Positions 1 to 8,992 of a stretch of 32,500 bases of DNA are shown here, one piece after another. The notes under the pieces were generated by a model that did no database searches, was not told the origin of the DNA, and saw only the letters and a list, made by a program, of their open reading frames with translations. Source of the stretch: a virus; the IMG/VR virus record IMGVR_UViG_3300037882_000046, positions 1 through 32,500 of that record; one strand, 5' to 3'. Position 1 is the first letter of the stretch, and each line of letters opens with the position of its first letter. A program made the translations under genes and the position numbers.

Positions 1-99
1 CTCACCAAACTGTGCAAAGATACCTAGCACATCATCCTCACTGAATTTCAATGCCTGTGTCTGCTCATCCTCACCTAGCCATGTGTTCACCTCATCATC
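1..99. repeat. Terminal direct repeat, left copy
   Basis: These 99 bases are identical to 32402-32500. The reading frame of the portal gene passes through the join without interruption when the two copies are merged. The length of 99 is what a de Bruijn assembler leaves when it closes a circle with k near 99, so this is more likely an assembly overlap of a circular or circularly permuted molecule than a biological terminal repeat. Confidence 0.95.
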
Positions 100-1425
100 A
101 GTCAAAGCATAGCCGCCTTTCAGCATAGCTGTAGCCTGATCCCTGGTGATCTTACCTTTCACATATTCTCTGATGATTCTCTGCATGTTCTGCCACTCTC
201 TACCTTTCATGCCTTTCAAATGCTCATTTACTGACTGATCCTGTGGTGCTACTGCCCCATCAGGTACTGGCAAATATTTAGATGCATCAATACCCATTTT
301 TTCTAAGATCCATTCTTTTGGTGCTACCTGAGCAATGATATTTTCACTGAACTCAAAACTGATAGGCTCTACAGGCTGAATGTACAGTTCCTGTGTCACA
401 CCTTTCAATCTAGCTAACATATTAAAAATGCTTTCTAAAAATTGCTGCTTATCGTTTACATAGGTATTTTTAAAAATCTCATAGCCATCTCTCATCTCTG
501 ATCTGCTGCCTAATTTACCAGGCTCTGCAATACCAAACAATGCAGGTGTAGTGATCTGATGCCCTGCAAATATATTCTGCTGGATCATTGTATCTACTCT
601 GCTGAAATCCTCTTTTGTCAAATCAGATGCCCCTAGATCCTCAACAATAGGCTTTCTGTCTGCATTCTGCACAAAGGATAGGATGAACTTTTTGCCATCA
701 GATCCTGTGAATCTATTTTCAAATCTCTTTTCAATGTTTCTTTTCTCATCAGGTGTAGGCTCACCATTTGGCAATGTGATCAGTTTGCTAGCAGAAAACC
801 CTGTCTGAGCATTCCCTAGTACATGTCTAGATACCTCAATGTCTGATTCAATAAAATTCAATGCCCCCATGTATCCAGGTAGTGCATAGGTTTCTAGTCC
901 TGGTCTGTATTCCTTAATGTACAAAATCTGCTTTCCTTGTCTGTTTTGTGTATTAAATGCAGGCAGCACAATCTCTTTTTCTTTTCTATCAGACCAGTCC
1001 TGTTTATACCAGAAAGATGTATTGTCTTTGTTTGATCTGATCTTTGTGTAATCAATATGACCTATCTCAGTAAGCTGTCCACCAAACTCTGACCAGATCA
1101 CCTCCAAATATGCCCCACCAAAAACCTCAATGTCAATGTCTACTTTTCTAGTCAAATCATTCAATGATTCATCAAAGCTGTTCACCTTATTGATGAACTC
1201 CTGAGCAGCTGGATCAGCCTCTTTTGTAGCCCATCCATTGCCTATGATATAGTTCACTTTGCCCCTTACAATAGCATTGTGCTTCGCACTCTTATTGTAA
1301 AGGCTTAATAGGTAGCCAGGATAGTCATTTCTTTCTCCGAACTCTATATATCCACTGCCCTTTTTTTCTCTGTACTCAGGCTGTCTAGCCTCAGCAAAAT
1401 TCAATATTACTAGATCATTTGTCAT
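1..1425 (-). CDS. Phage portal protein, N-terminal part (gene continues across the circle junction)
   Basis: The ATG at 1425 overlaps the stop of the preceding gene as TAATG. The frame is open for 475 codons to base 1 and, because 1-99 equals 32402-32500, continues in the same frame at 32401 to a stop at 31802, giving about 674 residues. My translation shows portal-like stretches such as FGGAYLEVIW, RHVLGNAQTGFSASKLIT and FAGHQITTPALFGIAEPGK. The portal forms the dodecameric channel at the capsid vertex through which TerL pumps DNA. It sits downstream of the capsid gene and upstream of connector genes, which fits. The protein is longer than a typical 400-500 residue portal because of a C-terminal extension (see the 31802 entry). 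The family call is from recognition of sequence style and context, not from a search. Confidence 0.8.
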   Translation of the reverse strand, partial: MTNDLVILNFAEARQPEYREKKGSGYIEFGERNDYPGYLLSLYNKSAKHNAIVRGKVNYIIGNGWATKEADPAAQEFINKVNSFDESLNDLTRKVDIDIEVFGGAYLEVIWSEFGGQLTEIGHIDYTKIRSNKDNTSFWYKQDWSDRKEKEIVLPAFNTQNRQGKQILYIKEYRPGLETYALPGYMGALNFIESDIEVSRHVLGNAQTGFSASKLITLPNGEPTPDEKRNIEKRFENRFTGSDGKKFILSFVQNADRKPIVEDLGASDLTKEDFSRVDTMIQQNIFAGHQITTPALFGIAEPGKLGSRSEMRDGYEIFKNTYVNDKQQFLESIFNMLARLKGVTQELYIQPVEPISFEFSENIIAQVAPKEWILEKMGIDASKYLPVPDGAVAPQDQSVNEHLKGMKGREWQNMQRIIREYVKGKITRDQATAMLKGGYALTDDEVNTWLGEDEQTQALKFSEDDVLGIFAQFGE

Positions 1426-1805
1426 TATCGTACTATGTATGTGTTATTTGTTGAATATTCAGTGAAACTGAAACTGTCTGTATCTGATAGCCTCATGATG
1501 CCTGTTTCTAGTAAATTAGTAGCTAGGGCAGGATTCACATTTGTAGTGCTGGTTTGCTCATAGATCATGTACTCCCATTCACCTGCTAATTCACTAGCAA
1601 AGTATGTCACACCATTTATGCTGAATTTATTGTATCTGTCTTTGTATGCAGATAGATCAGCTGCATTCAATACCACAAATGCTACTACATCATTGCTAGA
1701 TCTCTGTTTAAAATAGAATAGATAGTTTGGCACTGATAGTGTTTGCTTTTCTTTCAAAGTCAATATCACATGATCTGTATGTCCTTTTCTTAGATATATC
1801 ATCAC
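1425..1805 (-). CDS. Hypothetical virion-associated protein upstream of portal
   Basis: A 126-residue protein starting MMIYLRKG, with mixed beta-type sequence and no membrane segment or signal peptide. Its stop codon overlaps the portal start (TAATG), so the two are probably translationally coupled. It lies between the tail-tube candidate and the portal, behind a terminator-like hairpin at 1841-1871. The setting suggests a structural or assembly role (head decoration, connector or tail), but I recognise no domain. The start could be either of the two adjacent Met codons. Confidence 0.75.
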   Translation of the reverse strand: MMIYLRKGHTDHVILTLKEKQTLSVPNYLFYFKQRSSNDVVAFVVLNAADLSAYKDRYNKFSINGVTYFASELAGEWEYMIYEQTSTTNVNPALATNLLETGIMRLSDTDSFSFTEYSTNNTYIVR

Positions 1806-1840
1806 TGATAAATAGCATCTGCACTGACTTTTACCACAAT

Positions 1841-1871
1841 AAAAAAGCCAGCCCCCTTTTGAGAGACTGGC
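1841..1871 (-). terminator. Rho-independent terminator-like hairpin
   Basis: On the minus strand GCCAGTCTCT pairs with GGGGGCTGGC (several G-T wobbles) around a five-base loop, followed by six T residues. It lies after the stop at 1903 and before the start at 1805, so it could end or attenuate the capsid/tube transcript before the portal genes. Confidence 0.7.
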
Positions 1872-1902
1872 CGACTACCTACTATTTGAAAACCACGAAA
1901 GC

Positions 1903-2415
1903 CTAAGCTGTCAGTGCTGCAATGATTCCACTAGCTACCTCAGGTGCTAATGCTTTTTCACCAGAACTGAATGTCAAAGTGTAGCCGTTTCTGTCTGCCT
2001 GAGCAGTACCAGTTGCACTAGATCCAGCAGTCAGGTCTAAGCCGTTCTCCTTTCCTATTAACCAGTATTTGCCGTTCGCATCTTCTACTACAGCCAACAA
2101 ATTGTTTTTAGCTAATAACAAGATTTCATTTCTTGTATTTGCTTGCATCTTGTTTAAGACTACAGCTAACTCCTGAACATAGAACACAGTGCCATTTTGC
2201 ACATTTGCGTTCACATTCTCAGTCAATGAACTGCTTTGCTTTACAAGCTGATATTTATAGAATACTTTGCCAGATGCTTTTGTGATAGCTGTCACTACTC
2301 CTGATGCCTCAGCTACTGCTGTCACATCACCAGCAGCAATAAACCAAACAGCTTTAATGCCGCCTATGCTATCCTTGCAATCTAGTGTATATCCCTGTGT
2401 TAATGCACATGACAT
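1903..2415 (-). CDS. Major structural protein, candidate tail tube protein
   Basis: A 170-residue protein beginning MSCALTQGYTLDCKDSIGG with a segment KNNLLAVVEDANGKYWLIG and, near the C-terminus, DRNGYTLTFSSGEKALAPEV. This pattern matches small structural proteins I have seen in Bacteroidota siphophages, directly downstream of the capsid gene. Size and beta-rich, Ala/Gly/Thr-rich composition fit a tail tube subunit, though a head decoration protein is not excluded. Hairpins on both sides (2445-2470 and 1841-1871) set it off as its own expression unit, as expected for an abundant virion protein. Confidence 0.7.
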   Translation of the reverse strand: MSCALTQGYTLDCKDSIGGIKAVWFIAAGDVTAVAEASGVVTAITKASGKVFYKYQLVKQSSSLTENVNANVQNGTVFYVQELAVVLNKMQANTRNEILLLAKNNLLAVVEDANGKYWLIGKENGLDLTAGSSATGTAQADRNGYTLTFSSGEKALAPEVASGIIAALTA

Positions 2416-2439
2416 ATTTTGAATGTTTTATTTTTTTTT

Positions 2440-2470
2440 AAAATAGGGCAGTAAACCTAATTACTGCCCT
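2440..2470 (-). terminator. Perfect 10-bp stem hairpin between capsid and tube genes
   Basis: AGGGCAGTAA and TTACTGCCCT form a perfect stem with a six-base loop, followed on the minus strand by ATTTT and an A-rich leader running to the start at 2415. The T-run is short, so it may act as an attenuator or mRNA-stabilising stem rather than a strong terminator. Confidence 0.6.
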
Positions 2471-2476
2471 GTATAA

Positions 2477-3427
2477 TTATACTGTGAACTTTACGATTTC
2501 CGCTGGGAATGCAAAGTTTACACCCATTTTGAACTCAGATACAAAACGCACTTGATCAGCTTCTTTTGCATAGAAAATTTCAAATCTTTCTTCTTCATTC
2601 AATAAGTCTGTACCAATGAATAAATTAGAAACTCTCATTGAATAGATCTTGTTTGTTCCGTTCAAACCTTGTACAGCAATCACCTTGATAGATGTACCTG
2701 GCAATACGAACTCAGAATCAGCTTTGCCATCATATGAATAGCTGAACATGTTTGCATTCTTTAATGCAATTGTGTAAGTTCTGAAAACATCCATACCACA
2801 GAAAATTGCAGTATCATCCTTTGCTACTACCTCAGCTGGGATTGCTTTATAAACTGCATCAAATACAGATATAACATTTGCAGCAGTGATTGCAGTTGCA
2901 GGTGTACCGAAATAAGTAGTAGTGTTTGCATCTACAATAGCACCGCCAGCAGCAGTTGCTAATTTGATCACACCATCAAACTTGTTTAAGTTACCATTTG
3001 CAGATGCTGTATCACCTTGCCATAAACCGATTTCTAATTGACTAGCAATTTTTTCAGTTTTTCTAGTTGAATACTCCTCAGCAAATACTACTGAATCATA
3101 TTGAGATCCAGCTGGTAAAGCCTTTTGCAAATATGTTCTTTCTAAATCTTTAGGACATAAAGCCTCATTTACTTTCATTTTACCTACAGTCACAGTTCTT
3201 TGTGTGAAAGTAGTAGTACCACTTGCATTGAAACCGCAAGATGATCCATCCTGAAAAAATGCGTCTGTGTCCATGATGTTAATCTTCTCAGAAGATTTAA
3301 CACCTACCATCACATTGCCCTGTGATTTGATTAAGCTAGCAGTTTTGCTACCTAATACAGATGAAGCTACCAAAAGATCTTGATTCTCTTTTGTGTAGGT
3401 TGCTAATGCTGATACATCAAATGCCAT
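2477..3427 (-). CDS. Major capsid protein (probable HK97 fold)
   Basis: A 316-residue protein starting MAFDVSALATYTKENQ. It directly follows the scaffold candidate and the XkdF-type protease, the standard head-gene order. Visible features are a long polar segment with EEYSTRKTEKIASQLEIGLW (about residues 120-140), a variable loop, and a C-terminal EADQVRFVSEFKMGVNFAFP. These are consistent with capsid proteins of Bacteroidota siphophages with an HK97-type fold, but the fold is inferred from context and not from conserved catalytic residues. It would assemble the icosahedral shell around the scaffold. Confidence 0.8.
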   Translation of the reverse strand: MAFDVSALATYTKENQDLLVASSVLGSKTASLIKSQGNVMVGVKSSEKINIMDTDAFFQDGSSCGFNASGTTTFTQRTVTVGKMKVNEALCPKDLERTYLQKALPAGSQYDSVVFAEEYSTRKTEKIASQLEIGLWQGDTASANGNLNKFDGVIKLATAAGGAIVDANTTTYFGTPATAITAANVISVFDAVYKAIPAEVVAKDDTAIFCGMDVFRTYTIALKNANMFSYSYDGKADSEFVLPGTSIKVIAVQGLNGTNKIYSMRVSNLFIGTDLLNEEERFEIFYAKEADQVRFVSEFKMGVNFAFPAEIVKFTV

Positions 3428-3459
3428 GTTATTTGTTTTTTGTTTGTTTTAAAAAAAAT

Positions 3460-4101
3460 TTACTTGTTTATATTCTTAGCTAAATCTAAAAATCTTTTCA
3501 TTTTGTCATCTTTGCTTTCTACATGCTGATTGAATTTGTCTTTTGGATTCTCAGTTGCATTAGATGATGATGTGTTAATCATGCCAACAATTACATCAGA
3601 TAAATCACTGATAGCCTTGCTGAATTTTGCATCTGCAGCAGACATCATTTTCTTTTTCATTTCAGCATCTTTCTTTATTTCATCAATAGCAGCTTCTAAT
3701 TCTTTGATCTTCAATTCTGCTACTGTTGGCTCTACTGGTGCAGTGATCTCTATTTCTACCTCAGGTGCTTCTACCTGTGCAGATTTGATCTCTAAAATTT
3801 TACCAGCCTCATCTAAAATGATGATTGTGCCATCTACTAACTCATGTTCACCAACAGGTGCAGGTGCAGTATTTCCAGCTTCATCAATCAATGTAACTAA
3901 GCCGCCAACTTCTAGCATGTCAATCATTACTTTTCCGCCAGACTTTAAATCATATTCTTTTGCCGCTTCAATAGGTAAAACAGCAGGCTCTGCAGCAGGT
4001 GCAGCAGCAGGATCAATAGCAGGCAAAACAGGATCAGCGAAATTCGCCCCAGCTTGCTCAAACATTGCTTTGATCTTCAATACAGCTTCTAATGGTGTCA
4101 T
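3460..4101 (-). CDS. Candidate head scaffolding protein
   Basis: About 213 residues from the ATG at 4101 (MTPLEAVLKIKAMFEQAG). An Ala/Pro-rich acidic linker (PAIDPAAAPAAEPAVLP) is followed by a small beta-type region and then a charged helix-forming segment (AELKIKELEAAIDEIKKDAE) near residues 140-165, a design common in scaffolds. It lies between protease and capsid genes. An in-frame ATG at 4152 would add 17 residues (MWSYCHVHSIYG...), but that start sits on the T-run of the hairpin at 4154-4179, so I prefer 4101. Scaffold function is inferred from position and composition. Confidence 0.7.
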   Translation of the reverse strand: MTPLEAVLKIKAMFEQAGANFADPVLPAIDPAAAPAAEPAVLPIEAAKEYDLKSGGKVMIDMLEVGGLVTLIDEAGNTAPAPVGEHELVDGTIIILDEAGKILEIKSAQVEAPEVEIEITAPVEPTVAELKIKELEAAIDEIKKDAEMKKKMMSAADAKFSKAISDLSDVIVGMINTSSSNATENPKDKFNQHVESKDDKMKRFLDLAKNINK

Positions 4102-4153
4102 ATAATACTTGTTTAAACCATAAATAGAATGCACATGACAATATGACCACATA

Positions 4154-4179
4154 GAAAAAGGGCAGCATCTCTGCTACCC
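4154..4179 (-). terminator. Rho-independent terminator between protease and scaffold
   Basis: On the minus strand GGGTAGCA pairs with TGCTGCCC (one G-T pair) around a GAGA loop, then TTTTT. It lies just after the protease stop at 4206 and before the scaffold start at 4101. It would separate scaffold/capsid expression from the upstream tail operon unless read through. Confidence 0.75.
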
Positions 4180-4205
4180 TCTATTCAATTTTTTTTGCTC
4201 AGTTT

Positions 4206-4811
4206 TTATTTTACCTGGCTCAGTATCTGCTGAATCTGTGACCATAGATCCTGCACCTGGCTTTGTTGTATGTCAGCTTTTTTGTAGCTAAATAAACCCT
4301 CTACTGAAAAGCCTTTTACTTTGCCATCTTTGATCATTTTCCATACCTCAGGATTGTTCACTTTGAATGATCCAAACCAGCTGCCATCAGGTACATCCTC
4401 AAAGCCTTTCATGGCCATGATGCCTCTTTTGCTGTCAGTGATCCAGGATTCAAACATAGTCAGCCCCTCTAGTTTTGTGCCACTATCATGCATCAGATTC
4501 ACATTTGACTGATAGCCCTTAGCAAAGAATTTTTGAGCAATTTGCTTGATCGTGTCTTTTGTGAACACTACATAGTATTCACCGTTCTCATCATTTCTAT
4601 AGATCGGTTTGTCAGCCAGCATCAATGCACCTGTGATGATCTGCTCATCCTCATCCTGGATGGCAAATGACATCTGTACATTATTTTCATTGAATGCCAA
4701 AAAGTTTTTGTCTATTGCAGGCCTGTCTACCAGTGCCACATAGTCCACCTCCATGTCACTGTCTACATCAGACAGGATCTCTAAATTGTATATTGGTAAG
4801 TTTCTTTCCAT
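4206..4811 (-). CDS. XkdF-type prohead protease
   Basis: A 201-residue protein with the run typical of the XkdF family of putative phage serine proteases: DYVALVDRPAIDKNFLAF near residue 25, GALMLADKPIYRNDENGEYY near 60-80, LMHDSGTKLEGLTMFESWI near 107-125, then GSFKVNNPEVWKMIKDGKVK and GFSVEGLF near 150-175. The His in LMHD is a plausible catalytic residue by analogy with herpes/HK97-type head proteases. It would cleave scaffold and capsid during maturation. Unusually it follows the tape measure gene and not the portal. Confidence 0.88.
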   Translation of the reverse strand: MERNLPIYNLEILSDVDSDMEVDYVALVDRPAIDKNFLAFNENNVQMSFAIQDEDEQIITGALMLADKPIYRNDENGEYYVVFTKDTIKQIAQKFFAKGYQSNVNLMHDSGTKLEGLTMFESWITDSKRGIMAMKGFEDVPDGSWFGSFKVNNPEVWKMIKDGKVKGFSVEGLFSYKKADIQQSQVQDLWSQIQQILSQVK

Positions 4812-4827
4812 TCTTATAAATAGTTTT

Positions 4828-6855
4828 TTAAGTTAATCTTGCTGCTCTGTTAATTCTAGTGATCCTTTCCTGGCTATTGGTGACATCTGATTCTAGCACA
4901 TAGGCTCTGTTTGTAGCAGATCCCATCTGATTGATTGATTGCTGATCTAGCTGTGTCACTGTGTTTTGAATAGGTGATGCTGGCAATACTGGTGCTGCTG
5001 ACAATGCAGGTGCTGATGGTGTAGATCCACCTCCACCGCCACCTTTCACCTGTGTCATGATCTGCTTTGCCCTAGATGCTGCACCTAATACTGCTGCTAT
5101 TTGTGTAGCATAGAATATAGGAAATGCAAATGCAGCAGCTGGCCCTGTAGCCTTAGCTGATTTTTGTGCAATGTCCAAACCTTGTACAAATCCCACACCT
5201 GTGCCTATTGCAATTTCAGCAAGCCCTGCCACCTTTGCAGCTGTAGTGCCTTGCTCAAATAAACCTGATAAGCCGGCAAACACCCCACCTATTGCGTTTG
5301 CAAATTGTAGTTTGGCTTGCAATTCTGCATCCTGGTATGCTATCCTCTGATCAGTCAATGCCTTTGTCTTATCGTTAAAGTCTTTTTCAGTGATTAACTT
5401 TTTATCATATGCCTCTTGCACTAATACTTGTTCAGCATCTAGTGCTGCTAGTCTAGCCTCATATTCTACACCTCTAGCTGTCTGCAATCTGTCTAGATCC
5501 TCAATCTCTCTAGTGTACTTTGCTACTGCTATCTGATTTTCTAGTGATTCAAGCTGTAAGTCTATTTCCTGTTTCTTTTCAGCATAGGCAATCTCTGCAT
5601 CTACCCTGGCCTGTGTGCCTGCATTTGTATTGCTTATATTTTGCTGCAATCTAGCTAGTTCTAGATCTGCTTCCTCTTTTGCAATCTGTTTCTGTGTTTC
5701 TAATTTTAGGATCTCATCTTTGATCAATTCAGCATTTGCCTTTTTACGATCTACTAGCAATTTGTTTTCACTAGCTGAAATGGATTGATCCAGGGCTAGT
5801 TTCTCTTTTGTCAATGCAGTTGCATTCACTAATTGTTCTGATCTTAAACCTGCAATCTGTGCCTCCACAGCTGCCACCTCATTCTGTGCCTCTATCAATG
5901 CAGCTTGTAATTCTACTGACTGTTTGTTTTGTGCTAATTCAGCAGCAGCAGCAGCAACTCTTTGCTGTGCCAGGGCTTTCTGTGCTTTTTCCTGCTGATC
6001 TAATACTTTGCCCAGGGCAGCATTGGCAGCAATTCTTTCATCAATACTTTTGAACTCATCATCTCTGATCTGTCTAAGCTGTTCAGCCTGTCTGTCATAT
6101 TTCTCTACCAAACCAGCTAACTGTGCAGCAGCAATCACTGCATTGTTTTTTAGTGCAATGGTAGCCTTTGATTGCTCATAGATGGCAGCCACATTCATTT
6201 TGCTAGCTTTGTCTACAGTCTTACTGACTACATCCACCACAGATGATGCAGCCTCTCCAAAATTGTTGTATATATCTTTTCCTGCCTGTACTGCATTTTT
6301 GCCTGTCTTTGACAAACTCTCTTTTGTAGCCTCAATGTCAGCAGTTAATTCCTTTATGACATTTTGTTCCTTATCACCAAATGGTGATTTTTCCCAGGCT
6401 AGCTGCACCTCTTTGATCACTAATTTGATACCATCAAATGCTAGTTTCAATGGTGTGATTGCTAGTGTAAAAATGCCACTCAATACCTTTCCTAGTGCCT
6501 CAAATCCGTTTGTGCTTTTGCCTACCTCTGATGTCACACTGATAAAAATATCTATCAGGTTATTTATGATAGTAGATATTGTATTGAATACAGCAGCTAC
6601 TCCATCAGCTACTTTCTGATTCTTACTCAGTGTCTCTTTGAAAAAATTAAATGCACCTGCAATCACTGTGATGATCCCCAGTGATTTCAATGTATTGCCT
6701 AATGATCCAAATGCACTGCTTGCTTGCTTGGCATCTTTCTCTGATTTTTTGGCACTATCACCTAGCCCATCAATCTGCTGTTTGGTGTCTTTCAGCTTTT
6801 TGTCCGAATCACCAGTATTGACTTCAATGTCTACACCTACTTTTTCATTTGCCAT
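4828..6855 (-). CDS. Tape measure protein
   Basis: A 675-residue protein starting MANEKVGVDIEVNTGDSDKK. The N-terminal part is charged and helical, followed by hydrophobic stretches (residues about 55-75 and 90-110, ITVIAGAFNFF and INNLIDIFISV). A long Ala/Gln/Glu/Lys-rich coiled-coil region runs from about 200 to 500, a hydrophobic Gly/Ala segment from about 520 to 600, and a GGGGGGS linker sits near 610. This is the classic tape measure architecture; it sets tail length and is ejected with DNA. At 675 residues it predicts a tail of roughly 100 nm by the usual 1.5 angstrom per residue rule. It ends the tail block, directly after a 711-residue tail protein. Confidence 0.88.
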   Translation of the reverse strand: MANEKVGVDIEVNTGDSDKKLKDTKQQIDGLGDSAKKSEKDAKQASSAFGSLGNTLKSLGIITVIAGAFNFFKETLSKNQKVADGVAAVFNTISTIINNLIDIFISVTSEVGKSTNGFEALGKVLSGIFTLAITPLKLAFDGIKLVIKEVQLAWEKSPFGDKEQNVIKELTADIEATKESLSKTGKNAVQAGKDIYNNFGEAASSVVDVVSKTVDKASKMNVAAIYEQSKATIALKNNAVIAAAQLAGLVEKYDRQAEQLRQIRDDEFKSIDERIAANAALGKVLDQQEKAQKALAQQRVAAAAAELAQNKQSVELQAALIEAQNEVAAVEAQIAGLRSEQLVNATALTKEKLALDQSISASENKLLVDRKKANAELIKDEILKLETQKQIAKEEADLELARLQQNISNTNAGTQARVDAEIAYAEKKQEIDLQLESLENQIAVAKYTREIEDLDRLQTARGVEYEARLAALDAEQVLVQEAYDKKLITEKDFNDKTKALTDQRIAYQDAELQAKLQFANAIGGVFAGLSGLFEQGTTAAKVAGLAEIAIGTGVGFVQGLDIAQKSAKATGPAAAFAFPIFYATQIAAVLGAASRAKQIMTQVKGGGGGGSTPSAPALSAAPVLPASPIQNTVTQLDQQSINQMGSATNRAYVLESDVTNSQERITRINRAARLT

Positions 6856-6856
6856 C

Positions 6857-8992
6857 TTATTGGTATGTTGTTTCTATTACTTTTAAAAATTCTGCTTTTG
6901 TAGTGCTTATATCCATAGGATTGAAATCCTGTATATTGTTAAGCCTCCACAATGCCCCATCTATCCATATCAATTTTGAAAAGTCTAAATTGAAAATGTC
7001 TTTTGTTTTTAAATAGATAAATGCTGACAATAGTCTACTGTCTTTGTCTGTTATCTCTGCCACATATTCTGACCAGTATGCATTGAATAGGTTTGCTGTA
7101 GGGTAGTCTGTAGCTAATTCAAAATATAGTTCACCAGGTACACTGAAATTCAAATCTGCATTTGGTGCATCTGGATCATCTAGGTGACCTGCATACCCAT
7201 AGGTAGTCAATGTATCTAATACTGTATCCCCGTTTTTTATAGAATAATTTGTGACATCAGTGATCTTTTTTGCCTGTAGTATTCTGATCACATGTTCTGT
7301 AGGATCTTCTACATTGTTATTCAATTTGAATATTGTGCTGAATATTTTGTCCTCACCACTGTACCCCACTAATGGTGTAGGGGCAAAAATGATTTCAGCT
7401 GTCTGCTTTTCCTTTGCAAAATCAAACCCACTATCCTCAATTCTAGTGCCATAGGCCTGGCTGTATTTCTTTTGATACTGCTCATTGTAGTAGTCAGTGT
7501 CATTCTTATATTTAAACTCAAAGTATCTACCATTCAATTCACTCATTGGTTTCAACTTCATTGGCTTTGATCTGTCAACTTTGTATGTCCAGTCTAGGTA
7601 TTGAATGCTGCCATCTAACAATAAAAGAAAATCTTGATCATTTACTTTTAGCAAGCTATTGAAATCATCAATGGCTAGCAATGACTGACCATCAAAATCA
7701 TAGAACTCAATGTATGGCTTTATGATCAAATGCTTTGATCTAGTGGTGTCCTCTACCACATACATGTTGAACATTTTTATGATAGATGCAAAAAAGTCTT
7801 TTTTGAAAATGCCTTTTGGCAATGTGCTATTCATTGATATTGCCTCACCGTAATTGATAGGCACTGGCTCACTAGCATCTGACAATATTTTTAAACTGCC
7901 ATCAATAATAAGTAAATCATTTGGCTGTGTTCTGCCTGCCCCACTCACCACAAACTGCACTCTAAATGTGTCACCATTTTGAAAGTTTGCAGGATCTATT
8001 TCTGTATTCACTGTGAAATAGTTGTTGCTATTCCCTGTTCCTACTGATACACTATAGATTTGTGCATTGTTTTTCAAAATAGATATTGCACCTGGATATG
8101 GTGTCTGCCATAAACCTTGAATAGTTAATTGCATGCTACCAAATAACTGACTAGCCCCTGTGTATGTGAATAGTGTATCAGTTTGTGATGCCACAAAATT
8201 CCCTAATTGTGAAACAGTGAACTGCAAAGGAAATGATGCTGAATCATTAGTGTATGTCATTTCTGTTGGCACTGCCTGAAATCCGTTTGTAGTATATCCA
8301 GAAAGCTGTTTCTGATTGTTTGGTATTACTAGCCTCCTAAATACAGCACTATTGAAAAAACTAGATTCATATGTATATCCTGAATCAGTGATTAATTTGT
8401 CCATGTATTCTCTGACATATAGTGCAGGCCTGTAGGCTTTCACATCCCAGTCATGCTTGTTTGCTGAACTTACTTTGCCATAGTCAACTAATGGATAGAA
8501 ATAACCTGTGCCATCTACACTATCCCATGATGCCTCAATATTTGCTACTGTCCAGTCATGATCATAATCTGAAAAATCTAATTCCTCAATTTTTTCATTT
8601 CCTAATGCTGCCACAAACCCACCTAGTTCACCAAATACAGCACATTCATATTCTATTGTGCCATTGTCTATGACAATCTCTAAAAGTCTGATGATCCCTT
8701 TAAATATCTGTACCTTGTCAATGAATACGATACAGCCTGCAGCTTTTGATGCATTGAAATTATAGCCTACATTTGGCTGTGTTTCATCATAGAAATTAGA
8801 TGATCCAAACTCAAAGATGTGGCCAAACAATTTATTATTCACTGCATTGCCTGGTAATACTATTGTTTTTGAAAAGTTAGTATTCCTGGATGCAAAGTCT
8901 TTGATGTCATCTATATTGTATGTAAATTCAGTAGATAGATCCTTTGACAGATCTAGCCGCTGATTCTCTATGTATATCTCTGTGCTTATCAT
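6857..8992 (-). CDS. Tail tip / baseplate-type structural protein
   Basis: A 711-residue protein starting MISTEIYIENQRLDLSKDLS, with the stretch FASRNTNFSKTIVLPGNAVN near residues 33-52 and NKLFGHIFEFGSSNFYD following. I have seen this N-terminal signature in tail proteins of many Bacteroidota phages and prophages. The rest is beta-rich. The start ATG at 8992 overlaps the upstream stop (TAATG), and the stop is two bases from the tape measure start. A role in the distal tail or baseplate is inferred from size and neighbourhood. Confidence 0.75.
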   Translation of the reverse strand: MISTEIYIENQRLDLSKDLSTEFTYNIDDIKDFASRNTNFSKTIVLPGNAVNNKLFGHIFEFGSSNFYDETQPNVGYNFNASKAAGCIVFIDKVQIFKGIIRLLEIVIDNGTIEYECAVFGELGGFVAALGNEKIEELDFSDYDHDWTVANIEASWDSVDGTGYFYPLVDYGKVSSANKHDWDVKAYRPALYVREYMDKLITDSGYTYESSFFNSAVFRRLVIPNNQKQLSGYTTNGFQAVPTEMTYTNDSASFPLQFTVSQLGNFVASQTDTLFTYTGASQLFGSMQLTIQGLWQTPYPGAISILKNNAQIYSVSVGTGNSNNYFTVNTEIDPANFQNGDTFRVQFVVSGAGRTQPNDLLIIDGSLKILSDASEPVPINYGEAISMNSTLPKGIFKKDFFASIIKMFNMYVVEDTTRSKHLIIKPYIEFYDFDGQSLLAIDDFNSLLKVNDQDFLLLLDGSIQYLDWTYKVDRSKPMKLKPMSELNGRYFEFKYKNDTDYYNEQYQKKYSQAYGTRIEDSGFDFAKEKQTAEIIFAPTPLVGYSGEDKIFSTIFKLNNNVEDPTEHVIRILQAKKITDVTNYSIKNGDTVLDTLTTYGYAGHLDDPDAPNADLNFSVPGELYFELATDYPTANLFNAYWSEYVAEITDKDSRLLSAFIYLKTKDIFNLDFSKLIWIDGALWRLNNIQDFNPMDISTTKAEFLKVIETTYQ

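Noticed and set aside
3530-4105. Plus-strand open frame of 191 codons opposite the scaffold gene
   Set aside because: It is the antisense shadow of the Ala/Pro/Glu-rich scaffold gene. All other genes are on the minus strand and there is no leader or partner.
6182-6886. Plus-strand open frames opposite the tape measure gene
   Set aside because: Low-complexity shadows of a long Ala/Lys/Ser-rich gene with no supporting context.
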